DNA from: Margaritifera margaritifera
Taxonomy: Eukaryota; Mollusca; Bivalvia; Unionida; Margaritiferidae
Direction of reading: 5' to 3'
Assembly: GCA_029931535.1 (NCBI GenBank)
Contig: JAQPZY010001554.1
Coordinates: 2,852,001-2,916,000 of the forward strand
DNA: 64,000 bases
In this document: one piece after another, positions 10,868 through 22,345 of the stretch
Layout: every line of letters starts with the position of its first letter
Position numbering within the stretch: position 1 is the stretch's first letter
Translations under genes and position numbers: made by a program
Notes under the pieces: generated by a model
Database searches by the model: none
Told to the model about the DNA's origin: nothing
Seen by the model: only the letters and a program-made list of their open reading frames with translations

Positions 10868-12306
10868 TGCAATCCTAAATCAAGCTCATGTGAGCTTGTT
10901 ACAATCTTAACTGTAGCTAGCAGACTAGGTGGGAGCTCGCAGTGAGCTCGTAGGAGCTCGTGGAAGAAATTTAGCAACATTCAAGTACAGTTGCTTATGC
11001 GATCTTGCTAGCATACCTTGCAGATAAATTAATTATCATCTGTAAAATTGGATATAGTGATGGTGAGAAATTTGCTACATAATGTAACATTTTTGTATAT
11101 AAAATCATTAATTTGCTTATCAAAACAATAATCTTTACAAATTACATGTTTGCAAATGATATTGAAATTCCCTGTGTTTTAGTTATTCTATTTTATTTGA
11201 GCTTTTTATTGTATTGGTATATTAACCTTAGGGAATTATGCAGGAGCACTGTGGATGTTGTTATATATTTGCAAGTTTTTTACAACTGACACCTATGTAC
11301 TAGCATGTATTTGTTGGTACTTATATTTATGAATTTATAATGTACAAACTGATCAATGAATAACCTTAACTATGTAATGTGAATATTGATGATATCTCAC
11401 ATTAGTGAAAAGCAACACTCTCAGCATCAGTACATGCAACAGGACACTAACCAGTATTTAATTCAGCACAGCAATTTGTCACAAGACATAAAAAGTTACT
11501 GTCCAGACACTACTGAGGAGTTGCACCCACCAGCTTCACTCTAGGGAAAATGTGACTGAAATTTTCAGTAAGACTCCCATACAGAAAAATCACACCAATT
11601 CACATGAGCTCCTCATAAGCTGCACATGAGAACCTTGTTAAAAAACATATGCAAACTGGGTAGACGTTGCAAGCTCATGTGTGCAGTTTGTTAGATCTTG
11701 TGAGCCAAGGAAAAATTAACCAAATTTTCACATGTGCAGATTTTGCTCATGTGAGAATCTGAATGTTCACATGAGAAAGTATGACTTAGAAAACATTCTT
11801 TTCCATTACATCTATGTTTGAAAATAAGGCAGAGTTCTAATTTCTCATATGAGTTATCACAAAGATATGTGATTAAAATCTAATTTAATTCTTATCAAAC
11901 ACTTATTTTAAATTTGTTCTAAGCTGGATTTTTTCATGTGAGTTTTCACGAGTACTTTGGACTCAAATATTCTGTGCAAATGTTGGATGTTGAGCAGGGC
12001 ATTCAGATTATTGTCAAATTAGACATTTCTTTGGAATACAATATTACTCAAAGACAAGATTCTAATGTTTAAGAGTCTCGTTTGCACAGCATATTCAATG
12101 TATTTTAAACAATGGTATCAAAAAAGTGAATTTTTAAACAATTTCTAGTAGCAAATGTACAAGAAACAATTTTATGGTAAAGATGCCGTCAATTAAACCA
12201 AACAATGAAGATAATCTTTTAATTTCCAGTGACTCCATTTTGTTATACTTAATATTATTACCAGATTTATACTACATTTCTGAATGTGTTAAATATCAAA
12301 ACTTTT
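10868..12306. other. AT-rich DNA with scattered GAGCTC/CATGAG words
   Basis: No gene recognised. 10,880-10,980 and 11,600-11,760 contain clustered words such as 'gtgggagctcgcagtgagct' and 'cacatgagctcctc', which resemble the GC-rich block at 15,485. 11,940-11,960 repeats 'tcatgtgagttttcacgag'. The nature of these words is unknown. Confidence 0.45.
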
Positions 12307-12357
12307 AATAATAATAATAATAATAATAACAATAACAACAATAACGATAATAATAAA
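12307..12357. repeat. (ATA)n/(ACA)n imperfect microsatellite
   Basis: Runs of ATA interrupted by ACA and ACG triplets. Confidence 0.9.
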
Positions 12358-12694
12358 CTCCATTGTTCACAGAATTAAAGAAAAGTAAATGAAAGTGGTT
12401 TTATTTCCTATATTATACATTTCAATGCAATATCAATGCTTAAATAAGGAGTATTTTTTACCAAAAAGGGGGCAAAAAAATCATTCATTATTTATAAAAT
12501 TCCATTCTTCTGAATCTTTTCCTACTCATCATCAAGCATGTTATACCTGTCCCTGTTGTTATTACTGTAAGTGTTGTTGTGAACAGTGTGAAATAGTATT
12601 ATTATTATTATTATCTGCTGCCAGAAGAAGAAAAAAATTGGCAGTTTTTTTCATACTGAATAAAAACTTCAAAAGGAATATAATTTATGTGTTC

Positions 12695-12697
<3 letters not shown>

Positions 12698-12764
<67 letters not shown>

Positions 12765-12773
12765 TGAGAGAGA
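12698..12773. repeat. (GA)n microsatellite
   Basis: About 34 GA units with two interruptions at the 3' end. The overlapping frame ending in an ER-repeat is an artefact. Confidence 0.95.
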
Positions 12774-14822
12774 CATCCCATTCTGCCAGCATTCTATAAA
12801 GAATTATGCCTCACAAATTTTGCTTTTAAAAAAAATCAAATAATAAAATCACTTAAGATGAAATGTATTTTTCAGCAACAGAGACCTACCGGTAATTTGG
12901 TATCAAGACAGTAATGGCAGTTATTTCCTTTGTTTACAGTCTGGAGACTGGTTTACTGATCACAAAATATGCACATAACGTATTTGAGGTACTACTGGCT
13001 CGTAACCACCATGGCAGCCACGTTTTCAAACAGACTCAATTTTTAAGATTGAATGGTCGTGATTTGGCTCGTTAATTTGGGAAATTTCATTGCAAGTAAT
13101 ACCAATACATATGTAGCAACTGATCATAGAACTCTGGAGATAACTGTTGTGATCGAAAATCATGGAGTTATAATGCTGGTGAGTAAAATCAAGATTGTAT
13201 TACATTTTGCAGGTTTATGGGACTGCAGTTTGTCAGCCGTTTTAGGCTGTATTGTTGCTGCGCAGTTTTCCCCCATGATTTAATATGTCAAATGAGATGA
13301 CCTAGTAATCTTGCTCCACATAATCATTAAGACTATAATTTTGCAGATCATTATTATTTACTGCTGTGCCCGCCAAACCGCAGTTCTAGATGCAATGTTC
13401 TCCATTATCAAGAATAGGATGACGAGATTAGCATATTATATACAAGCTTGTTAATCTCATTTCTGTTTTTCTTAGGGATTGTTTTCATCTCGAATATAAA
13501 ACTCTACAATTGTCTTTATGCAGTTAACTTTAACTGAGGCAAGTTCAGAGGTCGTGTACATGTAATTATACTTCTAATTTTTAAATTTTTCATTTTTCAA
13601 AACAAAATGGCAGTGAGTCTATTTCAAGGGTCTTAAGGAATAAAGTGAGAAATTTCATTGCTTTTTTTTAAAGATGCAAAGTACCGAACATTTGAAAAAT
13701 ATGATGTTGCAGCCCTTTCATAATTTATGGTAAAACTAAAATTTAGGATCTCATGAATAATACTTAGAGATGTTTCTAAGTCTTGTGAAGTGATTTTGGA
13801 ATGTTGATCTAAAAAATTAAATGCTTTCGCCAAATAGGTAAATAGTCAAATTTGTTATCCAGGTTACATAGTACATGTTGCTGTAATCTATTTCAATGGA
13901 TGGTACCTGAATCATACAAGAAGCAGGGGAGGATGTATTATTATTCTGAAAGGATTTGTTTTGAACACGTGGTTTAGTGTATTTCAAATGACTAACATTC
14001 TTGTTTTTCATCTTAAAGTGTATGCTTTTAACAGATGGGGTGGGAGAACCTAACCATCTGACAAACCCCCCTCCCCAATGGTTTATATATGTCATACAGA
14101 AAAAAATATGAAGATTTTCCCACATATTCGAGAAAATGGCTCTTGAGAGATTCCTTAGACTGAAGAGCTTGCCTTTCCGAATTTCTGGAATCTGTCCTTA
14201 ATAATTATCGGATATGATCCAGATCATACAAGCACTATTTCTCCTTTATTTGCTCTATGTGCAACAATTTTTCGAGCAAAACAGTATGCTTAGTTTAAAA
14301 AAGACAAAATTTAACAGCAAATGAGTTGCATTTTGTGTACGAAGTACTATTGCAAAAGAAATTGAACACCATATCAGTACATCATTGTACTCTATTGAGA
14401 GGTTTCATTTTAACAAACTTTAAAATGTTATGATAGAAACTACTGATATATTTTACAAATGTCGGTGGCAGCTGCACACCTTGCAAATACTTCTACATGT
14501 TTACAATTGTCACCGCACAATGCACTGAATGTTTATCAGCAATAATATACATATTAAAACAGTGTTCGGTATAATTCTGGATTATTCGTTAAGTCAACGA
14601 ATCCGATCTTTCCGATTGGTCAATACTAGCATGAGACCATATACCTTTTGTTATTAGTAATGAAATCAGTGCTTGGGTGCAGTACACCTGGCTAGTTTCA
14701 TGTGCGAGAATACTCTTTTTTGACAATAATCACGCTAATTTACTTGATGAGTGAAAGAGTGGTTTAAGCCTGCGCCACAAGCATTTATTGTTATTGAATG
14801 CATGTGATATAATAACTAAAAA
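12774..14822. other. unassigned sequence
   Basis: No gene or repeat family recognised. Open frames at 13,053-13,283 and 13,817-14,125 (minus) show no conserved motif. A single-copy regulatory or intronic origin is possible but has no direct support. Confidence 0.4.
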
Positions 14823-14823
14823 T

Positions 14824-14915
<92 letters not shown>

Positions 14916-14916
14916 T
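14823..14916. repeat. compound (CA)n(TA)n(CA)n microsatellite
   Basis: CA repeat of about 14 units, a TA core of about 26 units, then CA again. The TA core can form a cruciform. Confidence 0.95.
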
Positions 14917-15484
14917 TAGTTGTCTTTTTCTCATGTGGTAAACCTCAGAAAACATGCATAACTGAACTCAAATATGCTCATCTTCACAAGATTTGAATAT
15001 GAACTTTAAAGTCTCTTTATTGGTGCTAAATGGCAAGTTTTATGATAGGAAACTTTGTTGTTTCTTTCATTCTTGTCAAAAATGTATTTATTAAATACAA
15101 ATCAAATATTAGTCTGTTTGTTCTTTTCTTTTTGCTCATGCGAACCTATTGCTCATGTGAGCAAACTAATTTTCCATTTATGACAGCTATCGTTATAATT
15201 ACTTTTCTATAGGTTGTTGGTTTATCACAAAGGTGTCGACTTCACACATTTCTAGAATTGGAACAATACACGGAAATATATCACAACTCGAGCACCGATG
15301 AGGAAAACAAAACTACTTTGGTGCATTGATACATCTTTTGTTTTGCCTGTAAGATCTGAGTTCTTGTTTCTTTAATGTTTGATGCTTCAGTTGCTGAGAT
15401 TTCACTGTGTTAGTCTGTGATATATTTATGAAGCACTCAGTCAACCAGGGATTACGAAGGTTGCTGAAGATCTGACAGTAAGTG
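14917..15484. other. unassigned AT-rich sequence
   Basis: Nothing recognisable. 'ctcatgcgaacctattgctc' near 15,136 resembles the CATGAG words further upstream. Confidence 0.45.
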
Positions 15485-15835
15485 TGACTAGCTAACCGGG
15501 AGTTCGTCATAAACTTGTCGCGAGCTCGTATTGAACTTGTTGAACTTGTTACAATTTCATTGCGAGATCGACATGACCTTGCTACTAGCTGGTTAACATC
15601 GCGCGCGAGCTTGTATGCTCATTGGAAGCTTGCTGCTAGCTTGCGTATGCAAAGTCTCAGCGAGTTTGCTAGAAGCTTGTTGAAAGCGCGCCTCGAGCGT
15701 CTTCAATCCTCGTTGCGAGCTCGCCGCGACTTTGTAAACGTTCCAATTCTGGCTTCCACGTCTTATACAGCGAAGTCGTGGGCTCGTGCGTGCGAAGTTT
15801 CAGCAAGCTTGTTACCGTCTTGAAATAAGCGCGTC
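15485..15835. repeat. GC-rich block of degenerate GAGCTC/AAGCTTG words
   Basis: A 350-bp island, markedly more GC-rich than its surroundings, is built of loosely repeated words: 'gcgagctcgt', 'gaacttgttgaacttgtt', 'gcgcgcgagcttgt', 'ggaagcttgctgctagcttg', 'cgttgcgagctcgccgcg' and 'gcaagcttgttac'. Spacing is roughly 20-30 bp. An open frame at 15,515-15,823 (102 codons, arginine/leucine/serine-rich) runs through it, but its composition follows from the repeat. I do not know this family. Confidence 0.5.
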
Positions 15836-17029
15836 ATTTTTGTAGGGGAACTCATGCAAAGAAACTATTCTATTCAACATATATTACCTATTATGTATGG
15901 AGTAGTTGCACAGTATCGGGATCATGCACACAAATATAACATTAATTGCATAATCAAATATATTATTATATTTAATTATTGATACAAATTTTACATAAAA
16001 TCAAACTATTTAGTTTTTGGGTGGGATTTGTTGTGATTTATTGATATGTACCATTCCATTGTCGCATGTGTATATGTAAAGCAGGTTAAGTATTTATTTT
16101 CATATCGTTTGTTTACATTATTTGAATGTTGTCAATTACATATATAATAGTTATTCTAGCAAATTCATGTACATATGGGTATTTAAAGACCATGACGATG
16201 TTTTGCCAAAGAATGTTCTGTATGATTGACAAGCGATCTTTATTCAAGGCTATGTTCGATGTCATACATGTATTTTACGATGTCCACCATCTTTGTTTTG
16301 GAGGCAATTTGTGTATTGAAGGCGCCTCCAGTTTTCACTATGCGCAGTATGCACTATGTGCAAGCATATTTTAACATTATTAAACAGTTTATATAATGAG
16401 TTTTTACATATAATCAGGGTTTTTTTTAACAATACAATGATCTACTTGCCATCTCCTGCAAAGATAACATATCCGAATTGTGCATGTTCTAATTTTCCCG
16501 CACCACCAACTTCAGTTGGAGGCCAGCGTTTGCTGTTACACGTCATACATAATGATTTTAGTGTTTGGTGATATATTTGTAAAAACGTCGAATAATATAA
16601 TTAGCATTTAATATTGGTCTTGAATCATAATATTCTAGTGGTAGTTAATATTTATTGTGTCCTAAATCTCCGTTAGAAATATGCACTATTTTGGCGGAGT
16701 GTTACATGGTATAGTGCAATCGAAAGATGTAAATAGGGGTGTCGTGCAATCCAGTCAGTTTTCCTTGGGTTCGTGTGAAATTACATTAACGACTTTCTAT
16801 ATACCACATACTTATATTGCAACGAATTCAAGGCTCGAGGTAAAGGTTTGCTGAAGTCCTGAAACAGGAAGTAACTTTCTAAATGTAAGTGGGCTTGCGC
16901 TGGAAATTAAAACTAGGTGAGCACATTATATTATTATTATGCGTTCACACTTGTCCAGACTGATACTTAATTCTCTCTTCCAATTAGAGCGGAATATGCA
17001 TTGAATACGTAGTTGTTGTTTTTTTTTTG
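15836..17029. other. unassigned AT-rich sequence
   Basis: No gene or repeat family recognised. The open frame at 16,126-16,374 has no known motif. Confidence 0.45.
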
Positions 17030-17033
17030 TTTT

Positions 17034-17335
17034 GGGGGGAACTAATTTTAATGATGTAATACTTACCTGTTCCTATTGCATTGCCGGTACTTTTACGGGT
17101 GGAAAACACCCCCACCGTATGACGAGAATTCGTCCTCCGATTACGGTGAACCAGAAGATTCCAGAACACTGAGTTGCCCCTGGGACACCACACACACACT
17201 ACCCATGTGCTTTACTGCCCTTGATTCTTTTCCTTCGGAGCAGCCTAACTTAGTGGGACATCAGTGCGGATCGGGAGGAGGGAATTTGGCAGTAGCAACA
17301 GGTAAGTATCACATCATTAAAATTAGTTTTACCAC
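17034..17335 (-). repeat. 3' inverted terminal repeat of DIRS copy 1, itself a foldback
   Basis: The outer arm 'actaattttaatgatgtaat' plus 'acttacctgttcctattgc' near 17,041-17,080 is inverted at 17,290-17,330 ('gcagtagcaacaggtaagta' plus 'tcacatcattaaaattagt'). The arms flank a core of about 210 bp. The same module, with the same arms, sits at the matching place in DIRS copy 2. Its core is repeated in inverse orientation at the other end of the element (23,140-23,320). Confidence 0.85.
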
Positions 17336-17559
17336 CCCCCACCCACCCCAAAAAAAACAACAACAAAAGAAGAAGAAAAAAACTACATTTTAATATCAGT
17401 AATACCATATATGTTGCTATTGCATAGCTGAATTTGTCAGTTTGGTGCGAGGCTGACGATACGACACCTGGTGAATAAAAAGCGAACACAAGGAATACTA
17501 AACCTCATCGCAGGGTAGGTAACTACTGCGGGATAGAATCCATATGGGCCACCTTATTA

Positions 17560-18480
17560 GCGACGACGATTGGGCTCAAGGAAAATATGCCTTCGCTTTG
17601 GTTGGCTAATGAGCGAAGGTAAAAGGAGGAGAAAGTAGTGTGAAAGTGTAAAAACACGACTTTCATCACATCCTCCAAAGACGAATGAGTTAGACATGCC
17701 AATAAGGCAGCAATTGCTCAAACCTCACGGGCTTTAATTTTTATAAAAGACAGGTCCCTATTGGTAAGGGACTGGTAAGATCTCTTGATAGTTATTGCAA
17801 TCCCCCTAAAAATGGTGGAAGCTGAAATTTCAGTTGAACCTTTAATGGGAGGAAACGACGTTTCCTACCCTTCTCCGTTTAGAGTCTTCCAAATAAAAAA
17901 GTAAAACCCTAACTGGACTCAAAAGTCTATGGCACTCGAAGGAAGCTTCACCCAAAGATTCATGGGGGAGAGGTATTAAGAGACCACAAGACACAAGAAA
18001 GATTCCATTTGGGCATTAGAAAGGGAGACACTGGTCTTTACAGCTCCAAATACCTGATCAGGTCTGCTAAGTGAGAATCTGATCCTATGGCCGGGCCTTT
18101 CAAAAACTTGAGAGTGTTGGAAAGGGCTCCTTGATAGCCGTTAATAGTATTGTTTTTCTTCGATAAGGAAGAGAAGAAAATCAGCCACTGTGCTCATAAA
18201 ATGACAGCTAGGATTAACACGTTTTTTGTTACACCAATCAAAAAGTTTCTCCATTTGGCATCATACACCTTAGACATCGATCTTCTCTTGGACTGAATGC
18301 TGCACTTGGCAACTTTGATCGAAAACTTTTCTTTGCAGAGAGATTGTTTGAGATGACCCAAGCGTGAAGGTGGAGAACTATGTGGGCTGTTGTGTAGGAG
18401 AGAGCCCCTGTGCTGCGAAAGGAGGTCCCTCCTCTGAGGTAAGGTACTGGGATTGCCCACCAGCAGATCAAGAAGATCAT
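17560..18480 (-). pseudogene. DIRS tyrosine recombinase, copy 1
   Basis: Minus-strand fragments align in order with copy 2 at 40,230-41,319. They include the N-terminal 'LHLHAWVISNNLSAK' segment near 18,350 and the C-terminal HxxR region (KIKA-x-EV-x-AI) at 17,715-17,735. In DIRS recombinases this region reads H-x-V-R; here the His codon has become Arg and the Arg codon is a stop, so the enzyme is dead. Further downstream the sequence retains a '(S)HYF'-like position where the catalytic Tyr is expected. Enzymes of this kind integrate circular cDNA without an integrase. Confidence 0.75.
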
Positions 18481-18499
18481 TGAACCACGATCGCTGGGG

Positions 18500-19130
18500 C
18501 TACAGAGGGACGATCAAAATTAGCTGAGCAGTGGAGTGCCTGACTTTATGTAGAGCCTGTATGATCATCCTGAAAGGTGGGAAGACGTAAGCGAACTGAC
18601 GATCCCACTTCAGGCTGAAAGCATCTACTGCCCAGGCCCTCTGGTCGGGGACTGGGGAAACATGAAAGGGAAGCTTGTTGTTTAGCTCGGTGGCAAACAA
18701 GTTCACCAAAGGAGCGACCATTCCGTGACTACTATCTTCTCTTTCCTTGACAGACTGTCTGCCACAATATTCTTGTATGCCAGGAATGTCAAACTTGTAG
18801 GGTAATTCCTTCTTAAGTTGCCCAGCAAAGGAGGTTCCAAAACTCCTTGTCTCCGGAGGTACGCCACCACCAATGAGGAGACCATCATGCAGCAACCTCT
18901 TATTTGGTGGACACCCCCCCCCCAAAAGGAGAAGAACTCTGCCCTAATTTCCAAATTGTTGATGTGGACGGTAGATTCTTCCCGGGTCCATGAACCCTGA
19001 AGAATCAGTCCTTCTGGCTCAAGATGAGAGCCCCAACATGAATTTGACGAGTCTGCAAACATGTTAGAGTGGGGTTCAGGGGGTGCATGGGGACTCCGTC
19101 CAGAAGCCGGTGCCGATTTGTACACCAAAT
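18500..19130 (-). pseudogene. DIRS RNase H domain, copy 1
   Basis: Two overlapping frames carry the pieces. One has 'LVVAYLRRQGVLEPP', the counterpart of the D-N-T-S-V-V-x-YLRRQG motif in copy 2. The other has 'GRQSVKEREDSSHGM', 'PLVNLFATELNNKLPFHVS' and 'AWAVDAFSLKWDRQFAYVF', which are typical of the RNase H end and linker of DIRS polyproteins. The domain would remove RNA from the RNA-DNA hybrid. Frameshifts separate the pieces. Confidence 0.8.
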
Positions 19131-19171
19131 CAGATGATGATGGAAATCTTGACCCTGAGAAATCGAAGCAT

Positions 19172-19926
19172 TCAAGGGGACAGGATCTTGTCTACTCTCT
19201 TTCGAGGGACACGGATGAATATTCTGTTTGTAAGAAAATTCATCCTCACGTTTACAAAATCTTGAGATAGAGTGAGCTCAGATTTCTCTAGGTTTGGCAG
19301 AAGGCCAAGCCTGGTCACTATGGACCAACAGTGACACAGATCTAGTCTGAGGGACTCTAGCCGGTCATTGTGAATCAACCAATTATCGAAATTTTGGAGG
19401 ATTTGGATACTTAGTGACCTTAAATGGGCTGCAACTACTCTCATGACCCTGGTAAAAGCTCTGGGTGAGAAGGTTAGACCGAACGGCAGAGCTTGAAATT
19501 GGATGACCTCCCCATCTAAGCAAACCCGGAGGTACATCCTGTGTAGAGGAAAGATGGGGATGTGAAGGTACGCATCCTTAACATCGACTGAGACTGCCCA
19601 ATCGCCAGGTCTTATGGCATTCCTTACTGAGGCCGTGGGCTCCGTCTTGAATGGTCTCTGTAGGAGAAATTTGTTTAGAGAGGAAAGGTCGATAATTAGA
19701 CATCACCTTCCCTTTCTTGGAAACAAGTAAAATCCGAGAGTAGACGGCCGGAGATTGGTGTTTTAACACACTCTCTACTGCACCATTCCGAAGAAGGGAG
19801 TGAACCTCTTCCTTTAAGTGCACCAGATTTAACTGGTGGAAGAAAATGGGGAACCTTACTAGAGGATGGAGATCCCAAAACCAAAGCTGGTAGCCATCTT
19901 TTATGACAGAAAGACCTAGCCATCAT
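19172..19926 (-). pseudogene. DIRS reverse transcriptase, copy 1
   Basis: The N-terminal palm begins 'LKEEVHSLLRNGAVESV', followed by 'SRILLVSKKGKVMSNYRP'. A later frame has 'FQALPFGLTFSPRAFTRVM' (RT block B) and then the active-site block, reading QNFDNWLI where DIRS elements normally have a YLDDWL-type motif. The second catalytic Asp is therefore Asn. Thumb-like 'GLLPNLEKSELTLSQ' follows. At least two frame changes and the active-site substitution make it inactive. Confidence 0.9.
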
Positions 19927-20639
19927 ACGTTACGCCAGACCAAGCCTCTGAAAAGAGGCTAAGTCTGGCGCCAACGGAAGACGTACACTCTGCAGGAGAG
20001 GGAGCAAGTCCCTAGGGCTGTCTAACCTTGTTCTTAGGAAGGGGGGAAGAGCCCGCGAAGTTCCTCCCTTGGCCTTTGCAGTGCGCCCTTTTTGGGCCTG
20101 ACTGCCGAGGGGGAGCTCCGAAATGGGGTTGTTGCTTTGGTTGTGGCTGTGCAGCTTTAAAGAATTTAGCCCATGGACCATGAAGGCGATCAAGAGGATT
20201 TCGCTTCTTGGCCGGTTTCTAAGAGACAGGAGTGGATGCAAGGGACCAATGTTGTTGGTCTCTCAAATCCTGAGCAGCCGTGGAGGGAATGAGCCCTCCG
20301 AAAAGAGTCTCCACCTCCAGAGAGGGCAGCACTCAGAAGGTTCTTACTGTGCTCTAGTAAGACCTTGGAAGTGTCCAGAGTAACATCCCTGCGGAGGTGG
20401 AGAAGCTCTGCTGACAAGGTAATGGAAAGGTCAACACATGCCTATGAGTTTCTGCCACTGCTTCCAACAACCGATGGAGAGCCATTGGCAACATAGATTC
20501 CTCTTTCAGCAGGCTGAACCAGGCTGCTGAAAAGAGGTCGGCATGCGATGCTACATTTACTAGTGACCTAGCCTTTAACTCTAATGATTCCAGTGTTTTC
20601 ATTGGAAGGCGAGCCCAGGTCCCTGTAAAAATATCCACT

Positions 20640-22345
20640 TGAGACGCTTCAGCATCCTAAGTGGGCAGTTTAGTGGGCCAGTAAGAGGTATGTACCTTAT
20701 AACTAGAAGCAGCTACCAAGGGTCACAATCTAAAGGAAGGGGAGGACCATCCTTTATGTTGTCTAGCAAAGTCTTGGCCCTTGCTAAACCTTTGAAAAAG
20801 CTGCCTGATCGTAAACGAGCGAGGAAGTAACAAGAGATCTGGTCGAGACTTTGCCCCAGAACATTTCTCCAAACTGGAAAGAATTGTAGAGTCACCAGAA
20901 ACTGAAGGTTTGGGACACATTTCACTGGGCAAGAGGCGATAAACCTCGTTTACCGCTTTATGGAAAGACCAGCTCTCCTCCTCCTCTGCCACCTTAACCG
21001 ATGAGTGAGAGGGAGGAAGAGGTACCAGATCGGCCTTTTCTGTATCAAACTCGTCCTCATCGACGAGGTCAGAAAGGACGTCTTCGTCCTGCTTTCTCTT
21101 CTGGGAGGCAGGACTATGTGACCCAATGTCTCTCTGTTGCAGTGGAGACTTGGGGGGGGGGGGAAGAGGAACTTCAACCGGTAACTCCTTCTATGGAGCT
21201 AACAGACTGTTCTTAGCAGTGGACTCAGCAGGTGGGTTAGGGCAACTCTCCACCCGCCTAGATCATTTGGAGGAAGAAGGTCTATCCACCTCCCTCTTTT
21301 TTGACCCAACTTCGCAAGACGATGTCATGCCTCACGCAGCCACGACCTGACAAACCCTGCAGTCAAGGTCCAGAAGTCCATGGCTGCATGTAGAGAAAGG
21401 GGCAATTGGTTCTGTGCTGTGGAAGGCCCCACATCCCATAGGGATTTAGAGGGATAATAGGGAAGGGTGAATGCCGATCTGATCCCCTTCCCTAAACTGG
21501 CATCTGTAAGCCGATTCCCAGTCACCAGTGGGATGAAATGGCAGTCTGGAGAGGGGGGGGGAGACTCGGCCCAATCACTATCCTCATACCGTAGGGGCTC
21601 CAATGTTTGATTCCCGGTGCCCAGTGACTGGTCTGCGGTGATATGGTCCTGGTCACTGGGCAAAGACCAGTCAGGTGACTCAGATCTGTAGGAAGATCCG
21701 TTCCCAGATCTGATAGACTTAGATATGAGCTCTCCCATTACCTCGTGGCTCGATTCTGTCTCTGACAATGGGTCCCGGAGACTGAAATGAAAGGGTGCTG
21801 TTCCAATCTTATGGGGGGGGGGGAGGGCTCACTTCCAGCTGGCACTGAGCTTTGAGCAAGTAGAGGATGCTGCTCCCATCTCATAAGGGGGGGGGGACTC
21901 ACTCTCTGCCCTTGTGGATCAAAGAGCGTGCTGCTCCTCCATGAGGGGAGGACACAACTTGCTCTGTCCTAGTGGAAAAGAGAGGGTGCTGCTCCTCCAT
22001 CACGGGAGGGTGCGACTCGCTCTCTGCCCTCACGGAATGGGGAGGGTGCTGCTCCTCCCTAACAGGAGGGCATGACTCACTCCACCCGTTTATACCCTCC
22101 CTTGGGAGAGGGCCCACTAACCCTAAGAGTCTCCGAAGAGACTTGGGTAATCCTTTTCTGAGACCCGAGGGACTCAGAAAATGAGAACCCCAAACAGTCT
22201 TAAGAGACGAGGAAGAAGGTTCCCTTGCTTTATAGGTAAGTCAATGTTAGGCGAGATCCCAGACCTTGCCTGACCATAGGCCGCAAAAGGGACAACCATT
22301 TGTCCTCGCACAACCTGTACAAGATAAGCAAGTAGGGTGTGTGTT
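20640..22345 (-). pseudogene. DIRS gag-like region, copy 1
   Basis: Minus-strand fragments upstream of RT. A Cys cluster C-x2-C-x2-C-x6-C-x2-C (HPTCLSCTGCARTNGCPFCG) lies at about 22,259-22,345, just after an acceptor-like 'ctttctcttgcag'. Next come three to five repeats of about 55-60 bp encoding 'EEQHP' motifs (21,780-22,117). An acidic Ser/Asp-rich part follows (21,325-21,768). The conserved part has 'SFHKAVNEVYRLLPSEMCP' (about 20,900-20,970), matching 'SFDKAVNKVYCLLPRDVCP' in copy 2. The position and Cys cluster fit a DIRS gag, but I infer the function from the position. Confidence 0.65.

Noticed and set aside
13053..13283. 76-codon frame in a relatively GC-rich patch, considered as an exon
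   Set aside because: No recognisable domain and no splice sites that I could pair with confidence. Without homology I cannot support a host gene.
15515..15823. 102-codon Arg/Leu/Ser-rich frame
   Set aside because: It lies wholly within the GC-rich degenerate repeat. The composition explains the absence of stops.
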